A stretch of DNA of 64,000 nt from NCBI RefSeq assembly GCF_002797975.1, contig NZ_PGET01000001.1:496001-560000 (forward strand). Direction: 5' to 3'. Made by a program: the position numbers and the translations under genes. Below are positions 16,387-24,698 of the stretch, one piece after another (the first letter of the stretch is position 1; the number at the start of each line of letters is the position of its first letter). Below the pieces are notes generated by a model. It saw nothing but the letters and a program-made list of their open reading frames with translations. It was not told where the DNA came from and made no database searches. The DNA comes from [Clostridium] celerecrescens 18A. Lineage in GTDB: Bacteria; Bacillota; Clostridia; Lachnospirales; Lachnospiraceae.

Positions 16387-17928
16387 GTGGAGAGAGAAAT
16401 GATTATCGTTCTGGATTTCGGTGGACAATACAACCAGTTGATTGCCAGAAGAGTCAGAGAATGCAATGTTTACTGTGAGGTTCATCCCTACACACTGTCA
16501 CTGGTTAAGATTAAGGAAATGAATCCAAAAGGAATCATTTTTACAGGCGGTCCAAACAGCGTATATAAGGAGGATTCCCCACTCTGTTCAAAGGAAATCT
16601 TTGATATGGGAATACCGATCCTGGGAATCTGCTACGGCACCCAGGTTATGGCATATATGCTGGGCGGCGAAGTTGCCACAGCACCTGTCAGTGAATTCGG
16701 AAAGACAGAAGTCGACGTGGAGACTGACAGTAAAATTTTAGAAAATATAAGTTCTAAGACGGTCTGCTGGATGAGTCATACAGATTACGTAGAGAAAGCG
16801 CCGGAAGGGTTCCATGTTACAGCACATACACCGGTATGCCCGGTTGCTGGTATGGAATGCGAAGAACGCGGTCTTTATGCAGTACAGTTCCATCCTGAGG
16901 TGATGCATACCCAGGAAGGCACTAAGATGCTTTCCAATTTTATTTATAATGTCTGCAAGTGTTCCGGTGACTGGAAGATGGATTCTTTTGTGGAGGCTTC
17001 CATTGAGACCATCAGAGAAAAGGTTGGAGACGGCAAGGTACTTTGCGCCTTATCCGGCGGAGTAGACTCTTCCGTAGCTGCAGTTATGCTGGCCAAAGCT
17101 GTAGGAAAACAGCTTACCTGCGTATTTGTTGACCACGGTCTTCTTCGTAAGAACGAGGGTGATGAGGTTGAGGCCGTATTTGGACCTGATGGACCTTACG
17201 ACTTGAATTTTATCCGAGTTAACGCACAGGAACGCTTCTATGGCAAGCTGGCAGGAGTGGAAGATCCTGAGACAAAGCGCAAGATCATTGGCGAGGAATT
17301 TATCCGCGTATTTGAAGAAGAAGCTAAGAAGATCGGAACAGTGGATTTCTTTGTGCAGGGAACCATTTATCCTGACGTGATCGAGTCCGGTCTTGGAAAG
17401 TCTGCTGTGATCAAATCCCATCACAATGTGGGAGGACTTCCTGAGCATGTGGATTTTAAAGAGATCATTGAACCTTTGAGACTTCTGTTTAAGGATGAAG
17501 TGAGAAGAGCAGGTCTGGAGCTTGGGATTCCGGAATACCTGGTTTACCGTCAGCCATTCCCAGGTCCAGGACTCGGTGTCCGTATCATTGGTGCAATTAC
17601 TCCTGAGAAGGTAAGAATCGTACAGGAGGCTGATGCGATCTATAGAGAAGAGATTGCTAAGGCTGGTGTTGATAAGGGACTGGGACAGTACTTTGCAGCA
17701 CTTACCAATATGCGTTCTGTTGGCTGCATGGGAGATGAAAGAACCTATGATTATGCCATTGCATTAAGAGCGGTGCTTACCTCTGACTTTATGACGGCTG
17801 AATCTGCGGAACTGCCTTGGGAGGTTTTGGGAACAGTGACCAGACGGATCGTGAATGAAGTGAAGGGCGTGAACCGGGTGCTTTATGATTGCACGGGGAA
17901 ACCGCCGGCTACAATTGAGTTTGAATAA
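16387..17928 (+). CDS. guaA: GMP synthase (glutamine-hydrolysing)
   Basis: Converts XMP to GMP using glutamine and ATP, 513 residues. The class I amidotransferase domain has the triad Cys82 ('GICYGTQ'), His169 and Glu171 ('QFHPEV'). The ATP-pyrophosphatase P-loop 'SGGVDSS' lies at 223-229, followed by the C-terminal dimerisation domain ending 'KPPATIEFE'. A GTG start is chosen because AGGAGG lies six bases before it; the next ATG would be 18 bases away. The gene is monocistronic between a promoter and a strong terminator. The guaA 3' end is a known integration site for mobile elements, and integrase-arm-like repeats lie 60 bases downstream. Confidence 0.98.
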   Translation: MEREMIIVLDFGGQYNQLIARRVRECNVYCEVHPYTLSLVKIKEMNPKGIIFTGGPNSVYKEDSPLCSKEIFDMGIPILGICYGTQVMAYMLGGEVATAPVSEFGKTEVDVETDSKILENISSKTVCWMSHTDYVEKAPEGFHVTAHTPVCPVAGMECEERGLYAVQFHPEVMHTQEGTKMLSNFIYNVCKCSGDWKMDSFVEASIETIREKVGDGKVLCALSGGVDSSVAAVMLAKAVGKQLTCVFVDHGLLRKNEGDEVEAVFGPDGPYDLNFIRVNAQERFYGKLAGVEDPETKRKIIGEEFIRVFEEEAKKIGTVDFFVQGTIYPDVIESGLGKSAVIKSHHNVGGLPEHVDFKEIIEPLRLLFKDEVRRAGLELGIPEYLVYRQPFPGPGLGVRIIGAITPEKVRIVQEADAIYREEIAKAGVDKGLGQYFAALTNMRSVGCMGDERTYDYAIALRAVLTSDFMTAESAELPWEVLGTVTRRIVNEVKGVNRVLYDCTGKPPATIEFE

Positions 17929-17938
17929 TAAACAGTTT

Positions 17939-17979
17939 CGGGAACCCCTAGTGTTTATGCGGGTTCCCGGACTTTTTTT
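17939..17979 (+). terminator. Rho-independent terminator of guaA
   Basis: CGGGAACCC (17939-17947) pairs with GGGTTCCCG (17961-17969), and seven T's follow at 17973-17979. Confidence 0.88.
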
Positions 17980-17988
17980 GTGGCAAGC

Positions 17989-18006
17989 GGTACCCAAATG
18001 GTACCC
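17989..18006 (+). repeat. Tandem 7-bp repeat GGTACCC-AAAT-GGTACCC downstream of guaA
   Basis: Two direct GGTACCC repeats 11 bases apart (17989-17995, 18000-18006). The layout and spacer match a second pair on the other strand at 62638-62655. Such pairs resemble arm-type binding sites of tyrosine integrases. No integrase gene is present. The rest of 18007-18231 shows no gene. Confidence 0.5.
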
Positions 18007-18231
18007 GAAATGCCAGATAGATGAATTTTTATAAGTATTGGATAGACATGCCGGAGTTATATAGAAATTTTACATCATGAAAGTGGTTCTAACCAGTAAA
18101 GATTGCTTCAACAGAAAACGCAGCAAAACAATGATTATGGGGATTTTGTTCGGGTTCTGCTGTCTGAACGCTTTTGAACCCCAAGTCCATTTTGAACTTA
18201 GCAAATTGATTGTAATAGTTTAATTAATAAA

Positions 18232-18256
18232 GCGGGCCCGGAATACCGAGGCCCGC
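18232..18256 (-). terminator. Terminator of the Cys-rich repeat protein gene
   Basis: GCGGGCC (18232-18238) pairs with GGCCCGC (18250-18256). On the minus strand it follows the Cys-rich gene and is followed by TTTATTAATTAA. Confidence 0.65.
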
Positions 18257-18333
18257 TCTTATCATTAACATCTTTTTGTCTTTCCCCAGTTGTCCTTTAA
18301 GTCTTACCAGTAGGCTTCTTTTATTTCTTATAT

Positions 18334-18717
18334 TCACCATTCACGTTCATGTTCGCATTCACATTCACGTTCATTTTCGTATTCATATTCATATTCACGT
18401 TCATGCTCACATTCACATTCATGTTCGCGTTCGCATTCACATTCACATTTTGGTTTGCATTCTTGTTTGCATTCGCATTCACATTTTGGCTTGCATTCCC
18501 ATTTTACTTTGCATTCGCATTTTGATTCGCATTCGCATTTTGGTTTGCATTTACATTTATGCTCACATTCACGTTTTGGTTTGCATTCGCATTCACGTTT
18601 TGGTTTGCATTCGCATTCGCGTTTTGGTTTGCATTCGCATTCGCGCTCGCGCTCGCATTCACATTTTGGTTCACAATTCTTACAAATTATTCTACATTTC
18701 ATAGCTTCGTTTTTCAT
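18334..18717 (-). CDS. Cys-rich, charged dipeptide-repeat protein (candidate spore coat/exosporium component)
   Basis: A 127-residue protein with 30 cysteines and almost no residues other than C, E, K, R, P, H and Y. After a short N-terminus (MKNEAMKCRIICKNC) it is built of alternating patterns such as CECKPKRE, so Cys and charged residues alternate. The ATG at 18717 has an AAAGGAG ribosome site nine bases upstream, a sigma-K/E-like promoter at 18750-18777 and a terminator at 18232-18256, which makes this strand the coding one. It has no signal peptide or membrane segment. It resembles in composition the Cys-rich exosporium proteins of clostridia (CdeC/CdeM type), but I see no firm homology. 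Likely role: disulfide-crosslinked outer spore layer; inferred. Confidence 0.7.
   Translation of the reverse strand: MKNEAMKCRIICKNCEPKCECERERECECKPKRECECKPKRECECKPKRECEHKCKCKPKCECESKCECKVKWECKPKCECECKQECKPKCECECEREHECECEHEREYEYEYENERECECEHEREW
18571..18642 (-). repeat. Three tandem 24-bp units inside the Cys-rich gene
   Basis: Three near-identical 24-base units (18571-18594, 18595-18618, 18619-18642) each encode the octapeptide ECECKPKR. The flanking sequence is a diverged form of the same repeat, so the gene probably grew by slippage or unequal crossing-over. Confidence 0.85.
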
Positions 18718-18749
18718 ATACTATGACTCCTTTCATGCTGTTACATTAA

Positions 18750-18777
18750 TAGTATATGGGACAAGCAGGCAAGGTGT
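18750..18777 (-). promoter_or_regulatory. Sigma-K/E-like mother-cell promoter of the Cys-rich gene
   Basis: On the minus strand an AC (18777-18776), a 17-base spacer and CATATACTA (18758-18750) fit the sigma-K pattern AC-N16/17-CATANNNTA. The start point would lie about 25 bases before the ATG. The -10 also resembles sigma-E sites. No good sigma-A promoter competes here. Confidence 0.5.
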
Positions 18778-19043
18778 GAATTTTGAGAATGGCTTACTTT
18801 TATCTCCTGAAGGCAGTCAAATAATGATACGATACTATGAATCGGCGAACCAGTTACCGGTACCCCGCCCATTTATTATTTGCCATAAAGGTATTACCGC
18901 GTTTCCATCCAAAACGTCTATTAAAGCAGCACATAAATTGTGTATTGTCCACAGAAATTCGTACTATAATGTATGAACTAAATAGACAAAGTGTGTTAAT
19001 AGCGGTTTGCCCATGATAATTCAACCAGCCCTGGATAATTTGA
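18778..19043. other. Non-coding stretch with no recognised feature
   Basis: No open frame with a ribosome site, no strong hairpin and no repeat is seen here. It may be decayed sequence, as the remnant frame that follows is also broken. Confidence 0.4.
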
Positions 19044-19367
19044 GCCCGGGGTGTAGAATTATCCTTAAAAGCCGAGGGGATAAGCCGTGAACCAGTTCGG
19101 CTTCAATTGTGTGTACCTTCCGGCGCAGTGTTACAAAATGAGAGCCTTTGTTTGGAGACTTATCCAGGAGCATCGATGATTTTGCGGGAGGGGGATGTGG
19201 TTCTTCATCATGAGGGACAGCGAATTAAGATTGGACCAGGATTTGGCCTGCATGCGTTTAAAGGACATTATAGTGGTGAGAAGGTGAATTCCCAGGGGTA
19301 TACCATTTACTTGAATGAATATGTATCCTTTGTACGTAAGGTGAGGTTGGTGCTGCAGGGAGAATAA
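19044..19367 (+). pseudogene. Orphan 3' gene fragment
   Basis: An open frame of about 107 codons beginning right after a stop, with no ATG start and no ribosome site. The first possible start is a TTG at 19107. The peptide has protein-like composition (for example 'GQRIKIGPGFGLHAFKG' and 'YTIYLNEYVSFVRKVRL') and looks like a beta-rich C-terminal domain. I do not recognise the family with certainty. It is probably what is left of a larger gene whose 5' part is lost. Confidence 0.35.
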
Positions 19368-19505
19368 GGGGACATTATAGAGCGATTAATGAGTTGTAAC
19401 GCTGCAGCCAGATTTTTATGCGTGCTGCAGCGCTTTTTGAATGGATGTGATTCCTGTGTTTCTTTATTCTGCTATGATTAAGCGATCTGTTTATTATTTG
19501 GGAGT

Positions 19506-20372
19506 TTAATTGTGAAAATAATATTGCAATGCTTTCATAATATAATCGGAAGCACCGGCTCCATATTTTTTATCAGTGATTTCTCTGACAGTATCATGGG
19601 AATAGCTTTCTATTACCATATCCCAGATGCCATCACCCATATCTATCCCTAAATTGTTTTCGCTGGAAAGTTCCACTATTTCGTGAACTGTATCCTGAAT
19701 TTCTCTGGAAGCAGCATCTTTTGTTAAATCAGAAGTTAAATTCACGTATAAATCATTGCTTTTCTGCAAAATTTCATCTTTATTTTTGGCGAGTTCTTTT
19801 GATTGTTCCATTAAATCCGAAAAATGTTCCAGATTGTATTTCATGGCTTCTGTGTATTTTTCAATACTTCCAAATTGTTTAATGGCAAGTTTCGCTACGT
19901 TGGATTCATCATCTTTTATTTTTTGTATAAGCTGATCGAAGTTTTCAATGCTGCCCCAATGTTTTATAACATCGTCTGCTTTTTGATTTTTGAATTGCTC
20001 CAATGCCTCGATATATTCACTTAGGTCAAATTCTTTAAAGCTCATGCACGGTTCTCCTTTTTCTAATCGTTCCAGAAGCTCAATAAGTTTATTGATCCGA
20101 TCACGTTTTAAACAAAGTAACTTCTTTTGTTTCCTAAATGCTTCAATTTTATCAAATTCTGGTTTTTGCAGTATTTCATTAATTTCTTTCAGTTTAAAAT
20201 CCAGTTCTTTAAAAAATAATATTTGCTGAAGCTTTTGCAAGACTTCATCGCTGTACAGGCGATAACCGGATGGTGTTAATTCACTTGGTTTTAAAAGACC
20301 AATTTCATCATAGTATTGCAGCGTGCGTGTGCTGATACCTGTTAATTCAGCAACCTGGCTTATAGTTTTCAT
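19506..20372 (-). CDS. MerR family regulator with TipAS-like ligand domain
   Basis: A 288-residue activator from the chosen start. The N-terminal winged helix (1-70, 'ISQVAELTGISTRTLQYYDEIGLL') is followed by a dimerisation coiled coil (about 75-115) and a TipAS-like helical domain (about 130-285) that in relatives binds antibiotics or hydrophobic compounds. The frame runs 19 codons further up, but the ATG at 20372 has AAGGGG at good spacing and starts the conserved HTH. Its own promoter has the 19-bp spacer and dyad of MerR targets, so it is autoregulated. No efflux gene lies directly next to it. Confidence 0.9.
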   Translation of the reverse strand: MKTISQVAELTGISTRTLQYYDEIGLLKPSELTPSGYRLYSDEVLQKLQQILFFKELDFKLKEINEILQKPEFDKIEAFRKQKKLLCLKRDRINKLIELLERLEKGEPCMSFKEFDLSEYIEALEQFKNQKADDVIKHWGSIENFDQLIQKIKDDESNVAKLAIKQFGSIEKYTEAMKYNLEHFSDLMEQSKELAKNKDEILQKSNDLYVNLTSDLTKDAASREIQDTVHEIVELSSENNLGIDMGDGIWDMVIESYSHDTVREITDKKYGAGASDYIMKALQYYFHN

Positions 20373-20454
20373 GTTTATCAGCCCCTTTATCTTGTATAAT
20401 TGGAGAACAATACAGATATTTGCCGGCAAAAATTCTGTTTCGTTCCATGACTAG

Positions 20455-20485
20455 ATGGTACACTATTACGTTACGTGGTAGTCAA
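20455..20485 (-). promoter_or_regulatory. MerR-type autoregulated promoter with 19-bp spacer and dyad operator
   Basis: On the minus strand TTGACT (20485-20480) and TACCAT (20460-20455) are separated by 19 bases, the over-long spacing typical of MerR-controlled promoters. The spacer holds a dyad with outer ACTA/TAGT arms and inner ACGT-T-ACGT (20462-20482), close to the operators of TipA/Mta-type regulators. Confidence 0.8.
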
Positions 20486-20633
20486 GGCTTTTCTGTATAT
20501 TTTATTGCATTATTATTTTCGGGATATAGTTTAACTTCATCAATAAAGATTCTTTTAGTAATTTCAGTTAAATCATCACATTTATATTGTAAAAACGGTC
20601 ATTGGTATAGTAAAGTAGAATTTGCAACCGACA

Positions 20634-20670
20634 GTTGACAAATGATACAGCGCACTTGGTGGTTGTCAAC
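20634..20670. promoter_or_regulatory. Inverted repeat GTTGACAA / TTGTCAAC upstream of the XRE gene
   Basis: A perfect 8-base inverted repeat (20634-20641 and 20663-20670) with a 21-base loop, followed by a TATAAT-like -10 at 20683-20688. It is a candidate operator for the downstream XRE regulator. No well-spaced -35 is clear. Confidence 0.4.
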
Positions 20671-20783
20671 CGCTAAAAACACTATAATGCAGACAGTCAC
20701 ATATCATCAGGTGAACGCAGATATTTATTACAGGACATTTGGAGATGGAATGACATAAATAAATTTTGAAAGGATGGTGCATT

Positions 20784-21779
20784 GTGATATTAGCAGAAAA
20801 AATTATTGCATTGCGTAAGAAGGCCGGATGGTCGCAGGAGGAGCTGGCTTACCAGATGGGCGTATCGAGGCAGTCAGTTTCTAAGTGGGAGTCCGGAACT
20901 TCGATTCCTGATTTAGAACGAATTTTAAAACTTAGTCAGGCATTTGATGTCAGTACGGATTATTTATTAAAGGAAGAGATGGAGGCAGATCCGGTATCTA
21001 TTGCCATGGAAACTGATCGCGATGAGGTCCAGAAGACAGTTACCCTTGAAATAGCCAATCATTTTATGGATATCAAGATCCGCGGGGCGAAAAAGGCGGC
21101 CTTTAGTATTGCGGCTTATGTTCTGTCTCCGGTTATGCTGATTTTTCTGGGAGGATTATCAGAATTAAAAGATGCAAATATCAGTGAAAATATGGCAGGA
21201 GGATTGGGAGTGGCCATATTGCTGATGATTGTCGGAATTGTCACAGTATTTTTAGTAATGAATGGAATGAAAATGGAATCCTACCAATATTTGGAGAAAG
21301 AAATCTTTCGCCTGGAATATGGAGTAGAGGGGATCGTACGAAAAAGGATGGCAGAATATGAAGGAACCTATAGAATCTTTAATGTGGCAGGTATTTTTCT
21401 ATGTATTATCTGCGCTTTGCCATTGATGACAGCGGTTGCGTTAAGCAGCTCTGACTTTGTCTATGTTATGTGCGTAGTCTTCCTGTTGATCATAGTAGCC
21501 TGTGCTGTATTTTTATTCGTAATAGCAGGAGAGAAAAAAGGCTGTTTCCAGATGCTGCTGCAAGAGGGGGATTATACAGTAGAGAAAAAACTGGAAAAGA
21601 AGCGGACAGAATACCTGCATGTGATCTATTGGAGTACCATTACCGCAGTATATCTCGGTATCAGCTTTTATACGGGAAATTGGAGCCGGACATGGATTAT
21701 CTGGCCTTGCGCAGGAGTTATGTATGCGGCGGTGCAGGCGTCAGCTGCAGCACTGAAAGGTAAGAAAATGCCGCATTAA
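20784..21779 (+). CDS. XRE family regulator with membrane-spanning C-terminal domain
   Basis: A 331-residue protein. An N-terminal Cro/C1 helix-turn-helix (about 1-65, '[21 protein letters not shown]') is followed by a linker and about five or six hydrophobic segments (from about residue 105). HTH-plus-membrane proteins of this type are common in clostridia and probably sense envelope or membrane signals. The GTG at 20784 is chosen because the GAAAGGA ribosome site lies about 11 bases upstream; the TTG at 20766 is part of that site. It is monocistronic, with a terminator downstream. Target genes are unknown. Confidence 0.88.
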   Translation: MILAEKIIALRKKAGWSQEELAYQMGVSRQSVSKWESGTSIPDLERILKLSQAFDVSTDYLLKEEMEADPVSIAMETDRDEVQKTVTLEIANHFMDIKIRGAKKAAFSIAAYVLSPVMLIFLGGLSELKDANISENMAGGLGVAILLMIVGIVTVFLVMNGMKMESYQYLEKEIFRLEYGVEGIVRKRMAEYEGTYRIFNVAGIFLCIICALPLMTAVALSSSDFVYVMCVVFLLIIVACAVFLFVIAGEKKGCFQMLLQEGDYTVEKKLEKKRTEYLHVIYWSTITAVYLGISFYTGNWSRTWIIWPCAGVMYAAVQASAAALKGKKMPH

Positions 21780-21850
21780 GCGAGTGATATTTGTTTTACG
21801 AAAATCAGCAGCCGACATCTTGCGTGTTAAATATCAAAAACAACAATTAT

Positions 21851-21893
21851 AAACCCAGACCCTTCTTCTTCCAAAGATAGGGTCTGGGTTTTT
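21851..21893. terminator. Bidirectional terminator between XRE gene and metal ABC operon
   Basis: AAACCCAGACCC (21851-21862) pairs with GGGTCTGGGTTT (21880-21891) and T's follow on the plus strand. It serves both the XRE gene and the minus-strand metal transporter operon. Confidence 0.85.
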
Positions 21894-21903
21894 ATAATCA
21901 TTA

Positions 21904-23022
21904 TTATCGTGAGAAAAGCGTGATATAGTTACGCATTATGGCATACCGTCCTTCAGGGGTCAGTTTCACCAGGCCACCGGATAGCTGAACGCAGTCCTCC
22001 CGTTCCAGGGATTTAATGATTTTCGAAGTAAATTCTCCAGTCCAGTGTAAATGCGTCTTTATGGTATCAATACCTGCTTCCGCGTTTTCTTCCGTACTGT
22101 TTTCGTGATTGGAAAGGTGAAATAACAGCGTCGCTTTAGCAAATTCCAGTTTCTGATTCCTTCGCCTGAGAAGTGAACGGACCAGTCCCCTGTGAGGCGC
22201 AAAAACAAACACAAGGAAGAAGACTAAACCGGTAACCACAGCCATGGTTCCTGCTATGGACACATCCAGCATGGCCGCCGCCTGATACCCCAGGATTCCA
22301 TTAACTGCTCCAATGATCCCGCTTAAAATCAGCATTCGTTTGAGATCGTCTGTCAGCAGATAAGCCGTCACCGGGGGGCCGATCATAAAGGCTACCACCA
22401 GCACAGATCCTACCGCCTGAAATGCTCCGACTGTGGTAAGAGATACCAGCGTCATCAGTCCATAATGCACCAGGGCAGGGGAAAAGCCAAGTACGGCGGC
22501 CAGCATAGGATCAAAGGTTGCTATCTTTAGTTCTTTGAAGAAAATGATAATTACAGCCAGATTGATCAGCAGCAGAATCCCTGTTGTGTAAATCGCCTTT
22601 GCACCCATATCCACGCCGCCTATGATCATGCGGTCAAAAGGAGCAAAAGCCAGCTCTCCCAATAGTACCGAATCAGTATCCAGGTGAACCGAGCCGGCAT
22701 AACGGGTAATCAGGATAATGGCTATGGAAAAGAGCAAGGGAAACACCACGCCGATGGCAGCGTCTTCCGCCAGCAGCCGTGTCCGGCTTAGAAGCTCCGT
22801 GAGCCAAACGGTCACAACCCCCATCAGTGCGGCTCCCACAATCAGCAAAGGTGTAGAAAGATCGTGGGTGCTGAAAAAAGCGAGTACAATTCCTAATAGA
22901 ATCGTATGGGTAATGGAATCCGACATCATTGACATTTTCCGAAGTACCAGAAACGTTCCGGGGAGAGCGCAGGCCACAGCAACAATAACGGCTATGATTT
23001 GAATTTCAAATTGTGGTGCCAT
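21904..23022 (-). CDS. Metal ABC transporter permease with C-terminal winged-helix extension
   Basis: Family 3 metal ABC permease (MntB/ZnuB/TroC type), 372 residues from the chosen start. Residues 1 to about 280 hold the usual eight or so membrane segments ('LRKMSMMSDSITHTILLGIV'). A soluble tail of about 75 residues ('HLHWTGEFTSKIIKSLERED', 'VKLTPEGRYAIMRNYI') looks like a DtxR-type winged helix, a fusion known in some Mn permeases. The frame extends 31 codons up, but GGAGGTG sits just before the ATG at 23022. It overlaps the other permease gene by 17 bases. Imported ion: probably Mn2+, possibly Fe2+ or Zn2+. Confidence 0.92.
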   Translation of the reverse strand: MAPQFEIQIIAVIVAVACALPGTFLVLRKMSMMSDSITHTILLGIVLAFFSTHDLSTPLLIVGAALMGVVTVWLTELLSRTRLLAEDAAIGVVFPLLFSIAIILITRYAGSVHLDTDSVLLGELAFAPFDRMIIGGVDMGAKAIYTTGILLLINLAVIIIFFKELKIATFDPMLAAVLGFSPALVHYGLMTLVSLTTVGAFQAVGSVLVVAFMIGPPVTAYLLTDDLKRMLILSGIIGAVNGILGYQAAAMLDVSIAGTMAVVTGLVFFLVFVFAPHRGLVRSLLRRRNQKLEFAKATLLFHLSNHENSTEENAEAGIDTIKTHLHWTGEFTSKIIKSLEREDCVQLSGGLVKLTPEGRYAIMRNYITLFSR

Positions 23023-23932
23023 CCGGCACACCTCCTTCCAGCTTATATAAAACCCTGTTTTTTCTGCGTTGATATACCCTGTGCAGAACACCGCGTCCCG
23101 GGGCAAACAAAACACTGATGATCACGATGGCACTAACAAAAACCACAATAGCCGGGCCAGTCGGCAGCTTTGGTACGAGAGAGCTTGCAGCCGTTCCTGC
23201 AATACCGGACGCCGCTCCGAAAAGCGCTGAAAGGGTTACCATGACCCACAGCTTATTGGTCCACTGGCGTGCGGCAACTGCAGGGGTAATCAGCATGGCG
23301 CTCATGAGAATAACACCCACCGTCTGCAAACCGATAATGATTGCCAGTACAATCATAAATGACAGCAGAAGATTCAGTTTCTTTGTGGAAAAGCCAAGGC
23401 TCTGGGCAAAGTCGCTGTCAAAAGTGAAAAGCTTAAATTCTTTCCAGAACAGCAGCACCAGTGTCAATAATATAAGGCCGCAAATTACCATCAGAATGAT
23501 ATCCCGCTGTAAAAGCGTGGACGCCTGGCCGAAGATAAATCGTTTCAGCCCGGCCTGATTGGAGTTTGGAATCTTCTGTACGTAAGTGAGCAGCACCAGG
23601 CCCAATCCAAAGAATACGGACATCACCAGAGCCAGCGCGCTGTCAAATTTTACGCGGGTATGCCTTACAATACTGACAATTAACAGTGTTGCCAGCAAAC
23701 CGGAAAAAAGGGCACCCATCAGCAGAACCTCTGTATTTTTACTGCCAGAAAGAACAAAGGCCATCACCACACCGGGGAGGGCGGAATGAGATACCCCGTC
23801 ACCCAGCAGGCTTTGCCTGCGAAGCACTGCAAAGCTGCCGAGTACCCCGCTGATCAGTCCTAAGAGGGCGGAACCCAGAGCCACAGTCTGGAATGTATAG
23901 TCGGAAAGTAACGAAATAATACTGCTTAACAT
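23006..23932 (-). CDS. Metal ABC transporter permease
   Basis: Second family 3 metal permease, about 308 residues, without the soluble tail of its partner. 'LRRQSLLGDGVSHSALPGVVM' is the conserved cytoplasmic loop. The ATG at 23932 overlaps the ATPase stop; a GTG one codon earlier is also possible. Two different permeases in one operon suggest a heterodimeric channel, as in TroCD and MntCD. Confidence 0.93.
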   Translation of the reverse strand: MLSSIISLLSDYTFQTVALGSALLGLISGVLGSFAVLRRQSLLGDGVSHSALPGVVMAFVLSGSKNTEVLLMGALFSGLLATLLIVSIVRHTRVKFDSALALVMSVFFGLGLVLLTYVQKIPNSNQAGLKRFIFGQASTLLQRDIILMVICGLILLTLVLLFWKEFKLFTFDSDFAQSLGFSTKKLNLLLSFMIVLAIIIGLQTVGVILMSAMLITPAVAARQWTNKLWVMVTLSALFGAASGIAGTAASSLVPKLPTGPAIVVFVSAIVIISVLFAPGRGVLHRVYQRRKNRVLYKLEGGVPDGTTI

Positions 23933-24684
23933 CACATCACACCCCTTAGAAGCGTACCGGAGCTTTGGTAGGTCTTTTTTAAATTGTCTTCATGGAATAC
24001 TTCCTCCACAGGTCCGCAGGCAACCACCCGCAAATTAATCAGGGTAACCCAGTCGAAGTAATCAGGTACCGTCTGCAGATCGTGATGGACGACCACCACG
24101 GTTTTATTCTGCTCCTTCAGTTCTTTTAACAGTGCTACGATCGCCCGTTCCGTCTGAGCGTCTACCCCCTTGAAGGGTTCATCCATAAAGTAGACCTCTG
24201 CTTCCTGTGCCAGGGCGCGGGCCAGGAAAACCCGCTGCTGCTGGCCGCCGGAGAGCTGACTGATCTGTCGGGAAGCATACTCCTGCATGCCTACCTTTGC
24301 CAGCATTTGTTTTGCCAGCTCCACATCCGGTTTACCGGGACGACGGATCCAGCCTAACTTGCCGTAACAGCCCATCAGCACTACATCCTGCACCGTGGCC
24401 GGGAAATCCCAGTCCACACTGCCGCTTTGAGGTACATAGCCGATGCGGTTCTTTAAGGTACGTATATCATCATTTCCGCCAAGAAACCGGACGGCTCCGG
24501 TGACTGGCTTTAAGAGTCCGAGCATAGCTTTGATTAAGGTCGTTTTACCGGCTCCGTTTGGACCGACCACCGCCATCAGTTTTCCCTTTGGGATTTTTAA
24601 GTCAATATCCCAAAGGACAGGTTTGGCGTCATAGGCTACGGTTAAATCCTCTACCTCCACTGCATAGTCTTGTTGTCTTTCCAT
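23932..24684 (-). CDS. Metal ABC transporter ATPase
   Basis: ATPase of the metal importer, 250 residues. Walker A 'GPNGAGKTTL', signature 'LSGGQQQRVFLARAL', Walker B 'VYFMDEPFKGVD' and switch His in 'VVVHHDLQ' are present. 'SGSVDWDFPATVQDVVLMG' is characteristic of MntB/TroB/ZnuC-type ATPases. The ATG at 24684 is chosen because the upstream GTG at 24702 lies on the AAAGGAGGG ribosome site. Confidence 0.94.
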   Translation of the reverse strand: MERQQDYAVEVEDLTVAYDAKPVLWDIDLKIPKGKLMAVVGPNGAGKTTLIKAMLGLLKPVTGAVRFLGGNDDIRTLKNRIGYVPQSGSVDWDFPATVQDVVLMGCYGKLGWIRRPGKPDVELAKQMLAKVGMQEYASRQISQLSGGQQQRVFLARALAQEAEVYFMDEPFKGVDAQTERAIVALLKELKEQNKTVVVVHHDLQTVPDYFDWVTLINLRVVACGPVEEVFHEDNLKKTYQSSGTLLRGVM

Positions 24685-24698
24685 ATGATTCCCTCCTT

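Noticed and set aside
17929..18333. Intact mobile element at guaA
   Set aside because: Only short repeats are present; no integrase, no second guaA 3' end.
18276..18704. Plus-strand frame rich in Ile/His/Val across the Cys-rich gene
   Set aside because: It is the antisense shadow of the minus-strand repeat gene, which has the ribosome site, promoter and terminator.
18334..18717. CRISPR-like array appearance of the short repeats
   Set aside because: Units are 24 bp, contiguous without spacers, in frame and coding; no cas genes.
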